NCBI RefSeq assembly: GCF_000006945.2
Contig: NC_003197.2
Location: 3,720,001 to 3,784,000 of the forward strand
Direction of reading: 5' to 3'
DNA length: 64,000 bases
From: Salmonella enterica subsp. enterica serovar Typhimurium str. LT2
Lineage (GTDB): Bacteria > Pseudomonadota > Gammaproteobacteria > Enterobacterales > Enterobacteriaceae
Part shown: piece after piece, positions 17,039 to 24,853 of the stretch
How positions within the stretch are numbered: the first letter of the stretch is position 1
Layout of the letters: each line of letters opens with the position of its first letter
The notes under the pieces: model-generated
The model's input: only the letters and a program-made list of their open reading frames with translations
Databases searched by the model: none
What the model was told of the DNA's origin: nothing
Translations under genes and position numbers: made by a program

Positions 17039-18094
17039 TCAATCGGGAGTAAAGTGACGTAAATGTTGCACCGTGGCCAGCCAGGCGGCGATCCAGCCAA
17101 TCATGGAACAGACCAGCAGCAGCAACAGGCACTCATCGAACGATAAGCCATTGAGATCAAACTTCGTGCCGAAGACCTGCGCCACTTCAGTCACCGCCGA
17201 TGATAAACGCATCACCAAAATTTCAGACAATATCAGTGACAGAAACGCGCCGGAAAAACCGAGCAACGCGCCGCCATAGAGGAACGGACGCAGGATAAAG
17301 CCATCGGTCGCGCCAATCAGCTTTTGCACGTTAATGGTGTCGCGACGGGCAAAAATGCTCAGGCGCACGCTGTTGCCGATAACGAGGAAGACCGCCGCGA
17401 CCATCAGCACGCCGATCATCGCCGATACGCGGCCCACCAGCCCGGTGAGCGCCGCCAGGCGCGCAAACCAGCTATCATCCATGCGGACTTCGTCAATGCC
17501 GTTAATCTGCGAGATACGGTCGCGCAGCGTATTAAGCGAGGCGGTACTTTGAAAGTCCAGCTTGGGGATCACCACCGCCACCGCCGGTAGCGGGTTCTCT
17601 TCCAGCATATCCAGCGCGCCGCCAAAACCCGACCAGTTGCGGAATTCTCCCAGCGCGTCCTCACGGGACAGGTAGTTGACCTTCTCAACGCCCTGCTCGG
17701 CCTGAAGCTGCCCAACAACCCGCGCCGCCGCGTCATCATCCAGCGTTTTTTGCAGATAAACGGTGATCTGCGGCGACGGATAATACTGAGTCGCCGCCTG
17801 GTTGACGTTCTTATAGACCATGTAACAGACGCTGGGCAGCGTCAGGGAGATGGCGATCACCATCACCGTCAGAAACGTCGCCAGCGGTTTGCTTTTCAGA
17901 TCTTGCAGCGCGCCGTGCCAGGCATAGCGCACCTGCTCATTAAAGACGTTCGTTTTACGTGAGTTCGGTTTCGGCGTCGGCTTCTGGCGTCCTGGCGCGT
18001 TGCGCCCGCCGCCTGTTCCGCCGCGAGACTTACGCAGTCGATCCAGCCGTCCGCCGAACTGCCTGATTTGGTTAATCGCGTCGCGCCTATTCAT
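17039..18094 (-). CDS. ftsX: Cell-division ABC transporter membrane protein FtsX
   Basis: A 351-residue inner-membrane protein. A basic, Gly/Pro-rich cytoplasmic N-terminus is followed by a first transmembrane helix (around residues 75-95), a periplasmic domain that in E. coli binds EnvC, and three more helices. With FtsE it triggers septal amidases through EnvC and acts in the divisome. The start at 18094 (MNRRDAINQIRQFGG) overlaps the end of ftsE by 8 bases; the ATG at 18121 lies deep in ftsE and was not used. Last gene of ftsY-ftsE-ftsX. Confidence 0.97.
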   Translation of the reverse strand: MNRRDAINQIRQFGGRLDRLRKSRGGTGGGRNAPGRQKPTPKPNSRKTNVFNEQVRYAWHGALQDLKSKPLATFLTVMVIAISLTLPSVCYMVYKNVNQAATQYYPSPQITVYLQKTLDDDAAARVVGQLQAEQGVEKVNYLSREDALGEFRNWSGFGGALDMLEENPLPAVAVVIPKLDFQSTASLNTLRDRISQINGIDEVRMDDSWFARLAALTGLVGRVSAMIGVLMVAAVFLVIGNSVRLSIFARRDTINVQKLIGATDGFILRPFLYGGALLGFSGAFLSLILSEILVMRLSSAVTEVAQVFGTKFDLNGLSFDECLLLLLVCSMIGWIAAWLATVQHLRHFTPD

Positions 18095-18755
18095 TGGCCA
18101 GGCCTCCATGCAGATGTCCATCGCTCAGGACGAGCTGCCTATAGGAACGACGGGAGATAAGTCCAATATCGTGCGTAGCCATCAGTACCGTCACCCCTAC
18201 GCGGTTAAACTCTTCAAACAGACGTAAAATCCCTTCCGACAACGCGTCGTCCAAGTTCCCGGTCGGTTCATCCGCCAGCAATACCGCTGGCTTATTGACC
18301 ACCGCGCGGGCGATGCCCACGCGCTGCTGTTCGCCTCCGGAGAGTTGAATCGGGAAGTTTCTCGCTTTGTCCAGTAGTCCAACCTTATCCAGCGCCGCCG
18401 ACACACGACGACGGATATCATCGCCGCTGGCGCCGGCAATGATTAACGGTATCGCCACATTGTCATAGACCGTGCGATCCATCAGCAGATGGTGATCCTG
18501 GAAAATCATCCCAATCTGGCGGCGCAAAAACGGCACTTCGCGGTTTTTCAAGCGCGTAATATCATGCCCGCTGAAGAAGATTTTGCCGGCGCTGGGCCGC
18601 TCAATCCCACAGATTAGCTTCAGCAGGGTACTTTTCCCCGCGCCGGAGTGGCCGGTCAGAAACGCCATCTCGCCTGGCCGCATATGGAATGTCACTCCCT
18701 GCAGCGCTTGTCTCCCGCCGAGATAGGCCTTGCTGACATGTTCAAAGCGAATCAT
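18087..18755 (-). CDS. ftsE: Cell-division ATP-binding protein FtsE
   Basis: A 222-residue ABC ATPase with Walker A GHSGAGKST, signature LSGGEQQR, Walker B VLLADEP and the switch THD. It partners FtsX and regulates septal peptidoglycan hydrolysis rather than transport. Two bases separate it from ftsY, and it overlaps ftsX by 8 bases. Same length as in E. coli. Confidence 0.97.
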   Translation of the reverse strand: MIRFEHVSKAYLGGRQALQGVTFHMRPGEMAFLTGHSGAGKSTLLKLICGIERPSAGKIFFSGHDITRLKNREVPFLRRQIGMIFQDHHLLMDRTVYDNVAIPLIIAGASGDDIRRRVSAALDKVGLLDKARNFPIQLSGGEQQRVGIARAVVNKPAVLLADEPTGNLDDALSEGILRLFEEFNRVGVTVLMATHDIGLISRRSYRQLVLSDGHLHGGLANE

Positions 18756-18757
18756 TG

Positions 18758-20233
18758 TTAATCCTCTCGGGCAAAAAGTGCCTCAATAAAATCGTCCGCC
18801 TTAAACGGACGCAAATCCTCGATACGTTCGCCCACGCCAATGTAACGGATAGGAATGCCAAACTGGTCAGCTACCGAGAAAATCACCCCGCCTTTCGCCG
18901 TACCGTCCAGCTTGGTCAGGGTAATACCGGTTAAGCCTACCGCTTCATGGAACAGTTTGGCCTGGCTTACCGCGTTCTGTCCGGTGCTGGCGTCAATGGT
19001 CAGCATAACTTCATGTGGCGCTTCTTCGTCCAGCTTTTTCATGACGCGAACGATTTTTTTCAGCTCTTCCATCAGGTGCGACTTGTTCTGCAGACGCCCT
19101 GCCGTATCGGCAATTAACACATCCACATTACGCGCCTTCGCGGCCTGGATAGCGTCAAAAATCACCGAGGCGGAGTCCGCGCCGGTATGCTGGGCGATAA
19201 CCGGAATATTGTTACGCTGTCCCCAGACCTGTAGCTGTTCGACCGCCGCCGCGCGGAAAGTATCCCCCGCCGCCAGCATCACTGATTTACCCTGCTGCTC
19301 AAACTGGCGCGCCAGTTTACCGATAGTGGTGGTTTTACCCACGCCGTTCACGCCAACCATCAGAATAACAAAAGGCGTTTTACCTTCAATATTAAGCGGT
19401 TCGTCTACCTTCGCCAGAATCTCGCCCATCTCGTCTTTCAACAGACCATACAGCGCCTCGGCATCTTTAAGCTGTTTGCGGCTGGCGCCTTCCGTCAGAT
19501 TAGCGATAATCTTACGCGTGGTTTCCACCCCGACATCAGCGATGAGCAACTGCTCTTCCAGCTCCTCGAACAAATCATCGTCGATTTTCTTGCCGCGGAA
19601 CAGACTGATAAATCCGGAACCGAGATTTTCTTTGGTTTTCAGCAGACTGCGTTTCAGGCGGGCAAAGAAACCTTCTTTAGTCGGTTTTTCCTGTTCCTGA
19701 ACGATCGCTTCCACCGGCGCGTCTTCTTCCGCCGGCGGAACAACCATCACCGCCTCTTCCGCCGCCTGAGCGGCCAGCGCCTGCGCTTCCAGCTCTTCGT
19801 CGGTGAATTTCGCCGCGTTTTCGCCCTCTTCTTCTACCGCGGCAATGACCTCTACGGTTTCCGCTTCGGCCTGCCACTCTTCCGGCGAGATAGCCTCGTC
19901 TTTGACCTCTTCCGGCAGCGGCAATTCCTCGCGTTCCACTGCGATCTGCGGCGCTGCCGTCTCAATGGCCGCCGCGGGCTCCGGCTCTACCGGCTGCGGT
20001 TTTTCGCTCTCCTGAACTTTCTCAGTAACGTCCACCACCTCTTCCGCAAAGGCTTCTGTTTCTGCTTTGCTGTGCGCGGGCGTTTGCGCGTCTACGTCTG
20101 CCGCCGTTTCAACAGGGGGCTCAACCGGTCGTTGTTCCTCAACAATCTGCTGTTCTTCGGTCTGTTCCTGCTTCTGCTCTTTATCACCGAAGCCCAACCA
20201 GGAAAAGAAGCCACGTTTTTTCTGTTTTGCCAT
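18758..20233 (-). CDS. ftsY: Signal recognition particle receptor FtsY
   Basis: A 491-residue GTPase that docks SRP-ribosome complexes on the membrane. The N-terminal A domain (about residues 15-190) is highly acidic and rich in Glu, Ala, Pro and Val, with the short basic-amphipathic start KQKKRGFFSWLGFG. The NG domain follows, with GTP-binding motifs GVNGVGKTTT, DTFRAAA, DTAGR and TKLDGTAKGG. It is slightly shorter than E. coli FtsY (497), the difference falling in the low-complexity A domain. First gene of the ftsYEX operon, divergent from rsmD. Confidence 0.98.
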   Translation of the reverse strand: MAKQKKRGFFSWLGFGDKEQKQEQTEEQQIVEEQRPVEPPVETAADVDAQTPAHSKAETEAFAEEVVDVTEKVQESEKPQPVEPEPAAAIETAAPQIAVEREELPLPEEVKDEAISPEEWQAEAETVEVIAAVEEEGENAAKFTDEELEAQALAAQAAEEAVMVVPPAEEDAPVEAIVQEQEKPTKEGFFARLKRSLLKTKENLGSGFISLFRGKKIDDDLFEELEEQLLIADVGVETTRKIIANLTEGASRKQLKDAEALYGLLKDEMGEILAKVDEPLNIEGKTPFVILMVGVNGVGKTTTIGKLARQFEQQGKSVMLAAGDTFRAAAVEQLQVWGQRNNIPVIAQHTGADSASVIFDAIQAAKARNVDVLIADTAGRLQNKSHLMEELKKIVRVMKKLDEEAPHEVMLTIDASTGQNAVSQAKLFHEAVGLTGITLTKLDGTAKGGVIFSVADQFGIPIRYIGVGERIEDLRPFKADDFIEALFARED

Positions 20234-20358
20234 CTGCGACTACACCCCTCGCGGCGCTATATACATGGAAGCTAAAAAAATGATGAAATAGTCTATCACT
20301 TAACTTAATTCACATCACCGCCTGGAATAACTTGCAACAGGCGGTTCGAGCAAGAGAA

Positions 20359-20955
20359 ATGAAAAAACCGACTCACTCTGGCAGCGGCCAAATCCGCATT
20401 ATTGGCGGGCAATGGCGTGGCCGTAAATTACCGGTTCCGGACAGCCCGGGTCTGCGTCCCACCACCGATCGCGTGCGCGAAACGTTATTTAACTGGCTGG
20501 CTCCGGTAATGGTAGACGCCCATTGTCTGGATTGCTTTGCCGGCAGCGGCGCGCTGGGTCTGGAAGCGCTATCACGTTATGCGGCCCAGGCAACGTTACT
20601 GGAAATGGATCGCGCCGTATCGCAGCAGTTGCAAAAAAATCTGGCGACGCTGAAAGCCAACAATGCTCGCGTCGTCAATACCAATACTCTGACCTTCCTC
20701 AGCCAGCCGGGGACGCCGCATCACGTCGTCTTTGTCGACCCGCCGTTTCGTAAAGGGCTGCTGGAAGAGACGTTACAATTGCTGGAAACCCAGGGATGGC
20801 TGGCCGACGACGCGCTAATCTACGTAGAAAGCGAGGTGGAAAACGGTCTGCCGCCCGTTCCGGCGAACTGGGCATTGTATCGAGAAAAGGTGGCCGGACA
20901 GGTCGCTTATCGTCTGTATCAGCGCGACGCGCAAGGAGAAAATGATGTTGATTAA
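20359..20955 (+). CDS. rsmD: 16S rRNA m2G966 methyltransferase
   Basis: A 198-residue SAM-dependent methyltransferase. The SAM motif is DCFAGSGALGLEAL and the catalytic motif IV is DPPF in FVDPPFRKG. It methylates N2 of G966 of 16S rRNA. The start at 20359 (MKKPTHSGSGQIRIIGG) matches E. coli; the frame is open upstream to 20332 from a weaker start. It overlaps yhhL by 14 bases, so the two are probably cotranslated. Confidence 0.96.
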   Translation: MKKPTHSGSGQIRIIGGQWRGRKLPVPDSPGLRPTTDRVRETLFNWLAPVMVDAHCLDCFAGSGALGLEALSRYAAQATLLEMDRAVSQQLQKNLATLKANNARVVNTNTLTFLSQPGTPHHVVFVDPPFRKGLLEETLQLLETQGWLADDALIYVESEVENGLPPVPANWALYREKVAGQVAYRLYQRDAQGENDVD

Positions 20956-21214
20956 TCTGGGCCGCTTATTAATGCTCTTCGTGTGGGCATTTTTGATTCT
21001 TAATCTGGTGCATCCCTTCCCGCGCCCGCTCAATATCTTCGTCAACGTGGCGTTGGTGTTCATGGCGCTGATGCACGGTATGCAACTGGCGCTGCTGAAA
21101 TCAACGATACCGAAAGCGGGTCCGCAGATGACGACGGGAGAGAAAATCCGCATTTTCCTGTTCGGCGTGTTTGAGCTGCTGGTCTGGCAGAAGAAGTTTA
21201 AGAACAAAAAATAA
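20942..21214 (+). CDS. yhhL: Small inner-membrane protein YhhL (DUF1145)
   Basis: A 90-residue hydrophobic protein with two or three transmembrane segments and a basic C-terminus (WQKKFKNKK). Function unknown. GGAGAAA precedes two adjacent ATG codons at 20942 and 20945; the second may be the true start. Overlaps the end of rsmD. Confidence 0.88.
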   Translation: MMLINLGRLLMLFVWAFLILNLVHPFPRPLNIFVNVALVFMALMHGMQLALLKSTIPKAGPQMTTGEKIRIFLFGVFELLVWQKKFKNKK

Positions 21215-21221
21215 CGTTTGC

Positions 21222-21250
21222 TGCCGGATGACGGTTTATTCGTTATCCGG
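21222..21250. repeat. REP-like palindrome covering the yhhM stop
   Basis: GCCGGATGACGGTTTATTCGTTATCCGG. The inverted CCGGAT/ATCCGG ends make a REP-like hairpin whose centre holds the TAA stop of yhhM (TTA at 21236-21238). Confidence 0.6.
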
Positions 21251-21607
21251 GGTACGGCTAACAAACCCGACGAACCGCGTTCCCTTATAGCTCAGCGTAC
21301 CTTGATCGCCCACCGTCAAAGCGTGGTACTGCTGCGCTTGTAAACGGAACGTTTTTTCCAGACCGCCATTGAGCGGCTTAAAACTGACCTCATAGCGCAT
21401 ACTGGTTCCCGCCGGGATCACTTCCTGCTGGCGAGAGCGTCGGTCATTAACCGGCTTCTCCCGTTTATTGCTGACCACGACCTGCTTTTGCTGTAACGGC
21501 GCCGCCTCATTAGCGGCTTTTTCCCGCCGTTGCTGAACGAAGCGGAACGACGCGGCAACTACGATTAATGCAATGATTATAATGAAGAAAAGCGGTGGCT
21601 TACTCAT
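21236..21607 (-). CDS. yhhM: YhhM, DUF2500 membrane-anchored protein
   Basis: A 123-residue protein with one N-terminal membrane anchor (LFFIIIIALIVVAASF) and a soluble domain rich in beta-type segments. Function unknown. A basic linker (QQRREK...KREKPVNDRRSR) joins the two parts. Convergent with yhhL; its last codons lie in a REP-like palindrome. Confidence 0.88.
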   Translation of the reverse strand: MSKPPLFFIIIIALIVVAASFRFVQQRREKAANEAAPLQQKQVVVSNKREKPVNDRRSRQQEVIPAGTSMRYEVSFKPLNGGLEKTFRLQAQQYHALTVGDQGTLSYKGTRFVGFVSRTPDNE

Positions 21608-21748
21608 ACTGTTAACCTGTCAGAAAATGCGGAAATAAGCATACCCTGCCCGTTATAGTGTTGTCATCTGACCGTCACGGCCTCTACACTGAATAATAGA
21701 GCCGCAAGCATACCGTTTGCGAAAAAATAACGAATTCAAGGAATTAAG

Positions 21749-22375
21749 ATGCTTTGGTCGTTTATCGCTGTCTGCCTGTCCGCATGGCTGTATGTGGACG
21801 CCTCCTATCGCGGGCCAGCCTGGCAACGCTGGGTTTTTAAGCCCGTCACGTTATTACTGTTGCTGTTACTGGCCTGGCAAGCGCCGATGTTTGACGCCAT
21901 CAGTTATCTTGTGTTGGCCGGACTGTGCGCCTCGCTGGTCGGCGATGCGTTAACGCTCTTACCGCGTCAACGCCTGCTGTACGCCGTCGGGGCATTTTTC
22001 TTATCGCATCTGCTCTACACCATTTACTTTGCCAGCCAAATGACGTTGTCGTTCTTCTGGCCGCTGCCGCTGGCGTTACTGATAGTCGGCGCGTTGCTTA
22101 TCGCCGTTATCTGGACGCGACTGGAGGAGCTACGCTGGCCGGTATGTACTTTTATCGCCATGACGCTGGTCATGGTCTGGCTGGCGGGCGAACTGTGGTT
22201 CTTCCGCCCAACGGCGCCAGCCCTTTCGGCCTTTACCGGCGCGACGCTGCTGTTCATCGGCAATATCGTCTGGCTGGGTAGCCATTACCGCCGCCGTTTC
22301 CGGGCGGATAACGCGATTGCCGCCGCCTGCTACTTTGCAGGACACTTCCTGATTGTTCGCTCGCTGTACCTGTAA
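21749..22375 (+). CDS. yhhN: YhhN, TMEM86-family membrane protein (putative lysoplasmalogenase)
   Basis: A 208-residue integral membrane protein with about eight short hydrophobic helices. The YhhN/TMEM86 family contains vertebrate lysoplasmalogenases; conserved Asp residues of the family are seen in LVGDALTLL. Activity in enterics is not established to my knowledge. The start is supported by AAGGAATTAAG. Monocistronic by appearance, upstream of zntA. Confidence 0.9.
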   Translation: MLWSFIAVCLSAWLYVDASYRGPAWQRWVFKPVTLLLLLLLAWQAPMFDAISYLVLAGLCASLVGDALTLLPRQRLLYAVGAFFLSHLLYTIYFASQMTLSFFWPLPLALLIVGALLIAVIWTRLEELRWPVCTFIAMTLVMVWLAGELWFFRPTAPALSAFTGATLLFIGNIVWLGSHYRRRFRADNAIAAACYFAGHFLIVRSLYL

Positions 22376-22385
22376 ATAATAGCGC

Positions 22386-22417
22386 TTGACTCTGGAGTCG
22401 ACTCCAGAGTGTATCCT
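22386..22417 (+). promoter_or_regulatory. zntA: ZntR-type promoter of zntA
   Basis: TTGACT (22386-22391) and TATCCT (22412-22417) are separated by 20 bases, too long for normal promoters but typical of MerR-family control. The spacer is filled by the 22-bp dyad ACTCTGGAGTC/GACTCCAGAGT (22389-22410), the known ZntR operator of E. coli. Confidence 0.95.
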
Positions 22418-22455
22418 CCGGTTAATGAGAAAATTATCATCAACCGGAGGACGTT

Positions 22456-24654
22456 ATGTCGACCCCTGATACCGATGGCAAAAAAGTCCCGCCCTTTACC
22501 TCCTTCAGATTAGCCCCGGCAATACAGAAGGCCGATAGCTGCTGCTGCGAAGAACATTGCGCGTCCAGCGCGCCTGTTTCTACTGCCATGGCAGGCACGC
22601 GCTATACCTGGAAAATCTCCGGCATGGACTGCGCCGCCTGCGCCCGAAAAGTGGAGAATGCGGTACGCCAAATTCGCGGCGTCAACCAGGCGCAAGTGCT
22701 GTTCGCCACCGAAAAGTTAGTGGTCGATGCCGACGCCGACCTTCGCGCGCAAATTGAACACGCCGTACAGAAGGCGGGTTATACCTTGCGTAGTGAAGAT
22801 TCGCGCGACGCCGCACCTGAATCTCGTCTTAAAGAGAACCTGCCGCTTATTACGCTGATCATTATGATGGCGATAAGCTGGGGGCTGGAGCAATTTAACC
22901 ACCCGTTCGGCCAACTGGCCTTTATCGCCACCACCCTGGTCGGTCTGTATCCTATTGCCCGCCAGGCGCTGCGACTGATGAAAAGCGGCAGTTGGTTCGC
23001 TATTGAAACGCTGATGAGCGTCGCCGCCATTGGCGCGCTGTTTATTGGCGCGACGGCGGAGGCGGCAATGGTATTGCTGCTGTTCCTCATCGGCGAGCGC
23101 CTGGAAGGATGGGCCGCCAGCCGCGCCCGTAAAGGCGTCAGCGCGTTAATGGCGCTTAAACCGGAAACGGCGACCCGTCTGCGCGACGGCGTACGGGAAG
23201 AGGTCGCTATTAATACCCTGCGACCGGGCGATATTATCGAAGTCGCCGCCGGGGGGCGTTTACCCGCCGACGGTAAACTGGTTTCCGGTTTCGCCAGCTT
23301 TGATGAAAGCGCGCTCACCGGCGAGTCTATCCCGGTGGAGCGCGCAACGGGCGACAAAGTCCCGGCAGGCGCGACCAGCGTTGACCGTCTCGTCACCCTG
23401 GAGGTGCTATCTGAACCTGGCGCCAGCGCGATTGACCGTATCCTGACGCTGATTGAAGAGGCGGAAGAGCGCCGTGCGCCCATTGAGCGGTTTATTGACC
23501 GTTTCAGCCGCATCTATACGCCAGTCATTATGGTCATCGCGCTGCTGGTGACGCTTATTCCGCCGCTGATGTTCGATGGCGGCTGGCAGGAGTGGATTTA
23601 TAAAGGGCTGACGCTGCTGCTCATCGGTTGCCCGTGCGCGCTGGTGATCTCCACGCCCGCGGCCATTACCTCCGGGCTGGCGGCGGCGGCACGGCGCGGC
23701 GCATTGATTAAAGGCGGCGCAGCGCTGGAGCAACTGGGCCGTATCACGCAGGTCGCCTTTGATAAAACCGGTACGTTGACCATTGGTAAACCACGGGTGA
23801 CGGCGATTCATCCGGCAAGCGGTATCAGCGAAGCTGAACTGTTGGCGCTGGCGGCAGCCGTAGAACAAGGCGCTACGCACCCGCTGGCACAGGCTATTGT
23901 CCGCGAAGCGCAGACACGCGATCTGGCGATCCCGACGGCGGAATCGCAGCGAACGCTGGCTGGCACCGGGATTGAAGCGCAGGTTAACGGCGAACGTATT
24001 CTGATTTGCGCGGCGGGAAAACAGCCTGCGGCAGCGTTTGCCGGGCAAATTAGCGAACTGGAAAACGCCGGGCAGACGGTGGTTCTGGTGCTGCGTAACG
24101 AGACCGTTGTTGGCGTCCTCGCCCTCCAGGATACGTTGCGTGACGATGCGCGCGACGCCATCCGCGATCTGCATCAGTTAGGCGTTAACGGCGTGATTCT
24201 GACTGGCGATAACCCACGGGCGGCGGCAGCGATTGCCGGCGAGCTGGATCTGGCGTTTAAAGCCGGGCTACTGCCGGAAGACAAGGTGCGGGCAGTCACC
24301 GCCCTTAACCAACAAGCGCCGCTGGCCATGGTGGGCGACGGCATTAACGATGCGCCCGCGATGAAAGCCGCCAGTATCGGAATTGCTATGGGCAGCGGTA
24401 CTGACGTCGCGCTGGAAACGGCTGACGCCGCCCTTACTCATAACCGTCTGCGCGGGTTAGCGCAGATGATTACGCTGGCGCGCGCTACCCACGCGAATAT
24501 CCGGCAGAACATCACCATTGCGCTGGGGCTGAAAGCTATTTTCCTGGTGACGACGCTACTGGGTTTTACCGGGCTATGGCTGGCAATCCTGGCGGATACG
24601 GGAGCCACGGTATTGGTGACCGCCAACGCGCTACGTTTGCTGCGTAAAAACTAA
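22456..24654 (+). CDS. zntA: Zn(II)/Cd(II)/Pb(II)-exporting P-type ATPase
   Basis: A 732-residue P1B-type ATPase. It has an N-terminal Cys-rich stretch (CCCEEHC), a heavy-metal-binding domain with GMDCAAC, eight transmembrane segments, the CPC metal site at 392-394, the phosphorylated Asp436 in DKTGT, the TGDN and GDGINDAP hinge motifs, and Asp714 in the last helix. It pumps toxic divalent metals out of the cytoplasm. RBS is CCGGAGGACGTT. Induction by zinc through ZntR is supported by the operator upstream. Confidence 0.98.
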   Translation: MSTPDTDGKKVPPFTSFRLAPAIQKADSCCCEEHCASSAPVSTAMAGTRYTWKISGMDCAACARKVENAVRQIRGVNQAQVLFATEKLVVDADADLRAQIEHAVQKAGYTLRSEDSRDAAPESRLKENLPLITLIIMMAISWGLEQFNHPFGQLAFIATTLVGLYPIARQALRLMKSGSWFAIETLMSVAAIGALFIGATAEAAMVLLLFLIGERLEGWAASRARKGVSALMALKPETATRLRDGVREEVAINTLRPGDIIEVAAGGRLPADGKLVSGFASFDESALTGESIPVERATGDKVPAGATSVDRLVTLEVLSEPGASAIDRILTLIEEAEERRAPIERFIDRFSRIYTPVIMVIALLVTLIPPLMFDGGWQEWIYKGLTLLLIGCPCALVISTPAAITSGLAAAARRGALIKGGAALEQLGRITQVAFDKTGTLTIGKPRVTAIHPASGISEAELLALAAAVEQGATHPLAQAIVREAQTRDLAIPTAESQRTLAGTGIEAQVNGERILICAAGKQPAAAFAGQISELENAGQTVVLVLRNETVVGVLALQDTLRDDARDAIRDLHQLGVNGVILTGDNPRAAAAIAGELDLAFKAGLLPEDKVRAVTALNQQAPLAMVGDGINDAPAMKAASIGIAMGSGTDVALETADAALTHNRLRGLAQMITLARATHANIRQNITIALGLKAIFLVTTLLGFTGLWLAILADTGATVLVTANALRLLRKN

Positions 24655-24664
24655 TCTTCTCCCG

Positions 24665-24687
24665 CCCGGCGGCGTCGTGTCGCCGGG
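24665..24687 (+). terminator. Hairpin after zntA
   Basis: CCCGGCGG and CGCCGGG pair about 10 bases after the zntA stop and are followed by TTATCCCG, a weak U-tract. Possible terminator. Confidence 0.4.
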
Positions 24688-24788
24688 TTATCCCGCGATA
24701 TTCCTTTCTTTGTTCATATTATTCACGCGAAAATTATTTATTTTCTATTACTTATCAAACCATTAATCAGAAATAGCGTGATTTGATG

Positions 24789-24815
24789 TAAGGTTAATTT
24801 TTATCCAACCGATAT
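24789..24815 (+). promoter_or_regulatory. tcp: Sigma-28 (FliA) type promoter of tcp
   Basis: TAAG, 15 bases, then ACCGATAT. The flagellar class 3 consensus is TAAA-N15-GCCGATAA, so 9 of 12 positions agree with exact spacing. It ends 39 bases before the tcp ATG, so the chemoreceptor would be made with flagella. Confidence 0.75.
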
Positions 24816-24853
24816 TGATCATACCGTCTACAAAATAAGGAATGTTAGGCACT

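Noticed and set aside
18855..19700. 281-codon plus-strand open frame opposite ftsY
   Set aside because: It mirrors the codon pattern of ftsY, has a Ser/Arg-rich composition and no ribosome site or known domain.
22779..24174. Long minus-strand open frames opposite zntA (244 and 255 codons)
   Set aside because: High-GC coding shadow of zntA; composition rich in Arg and Ser or Gln, with no family match and no promoter or ribosome site.
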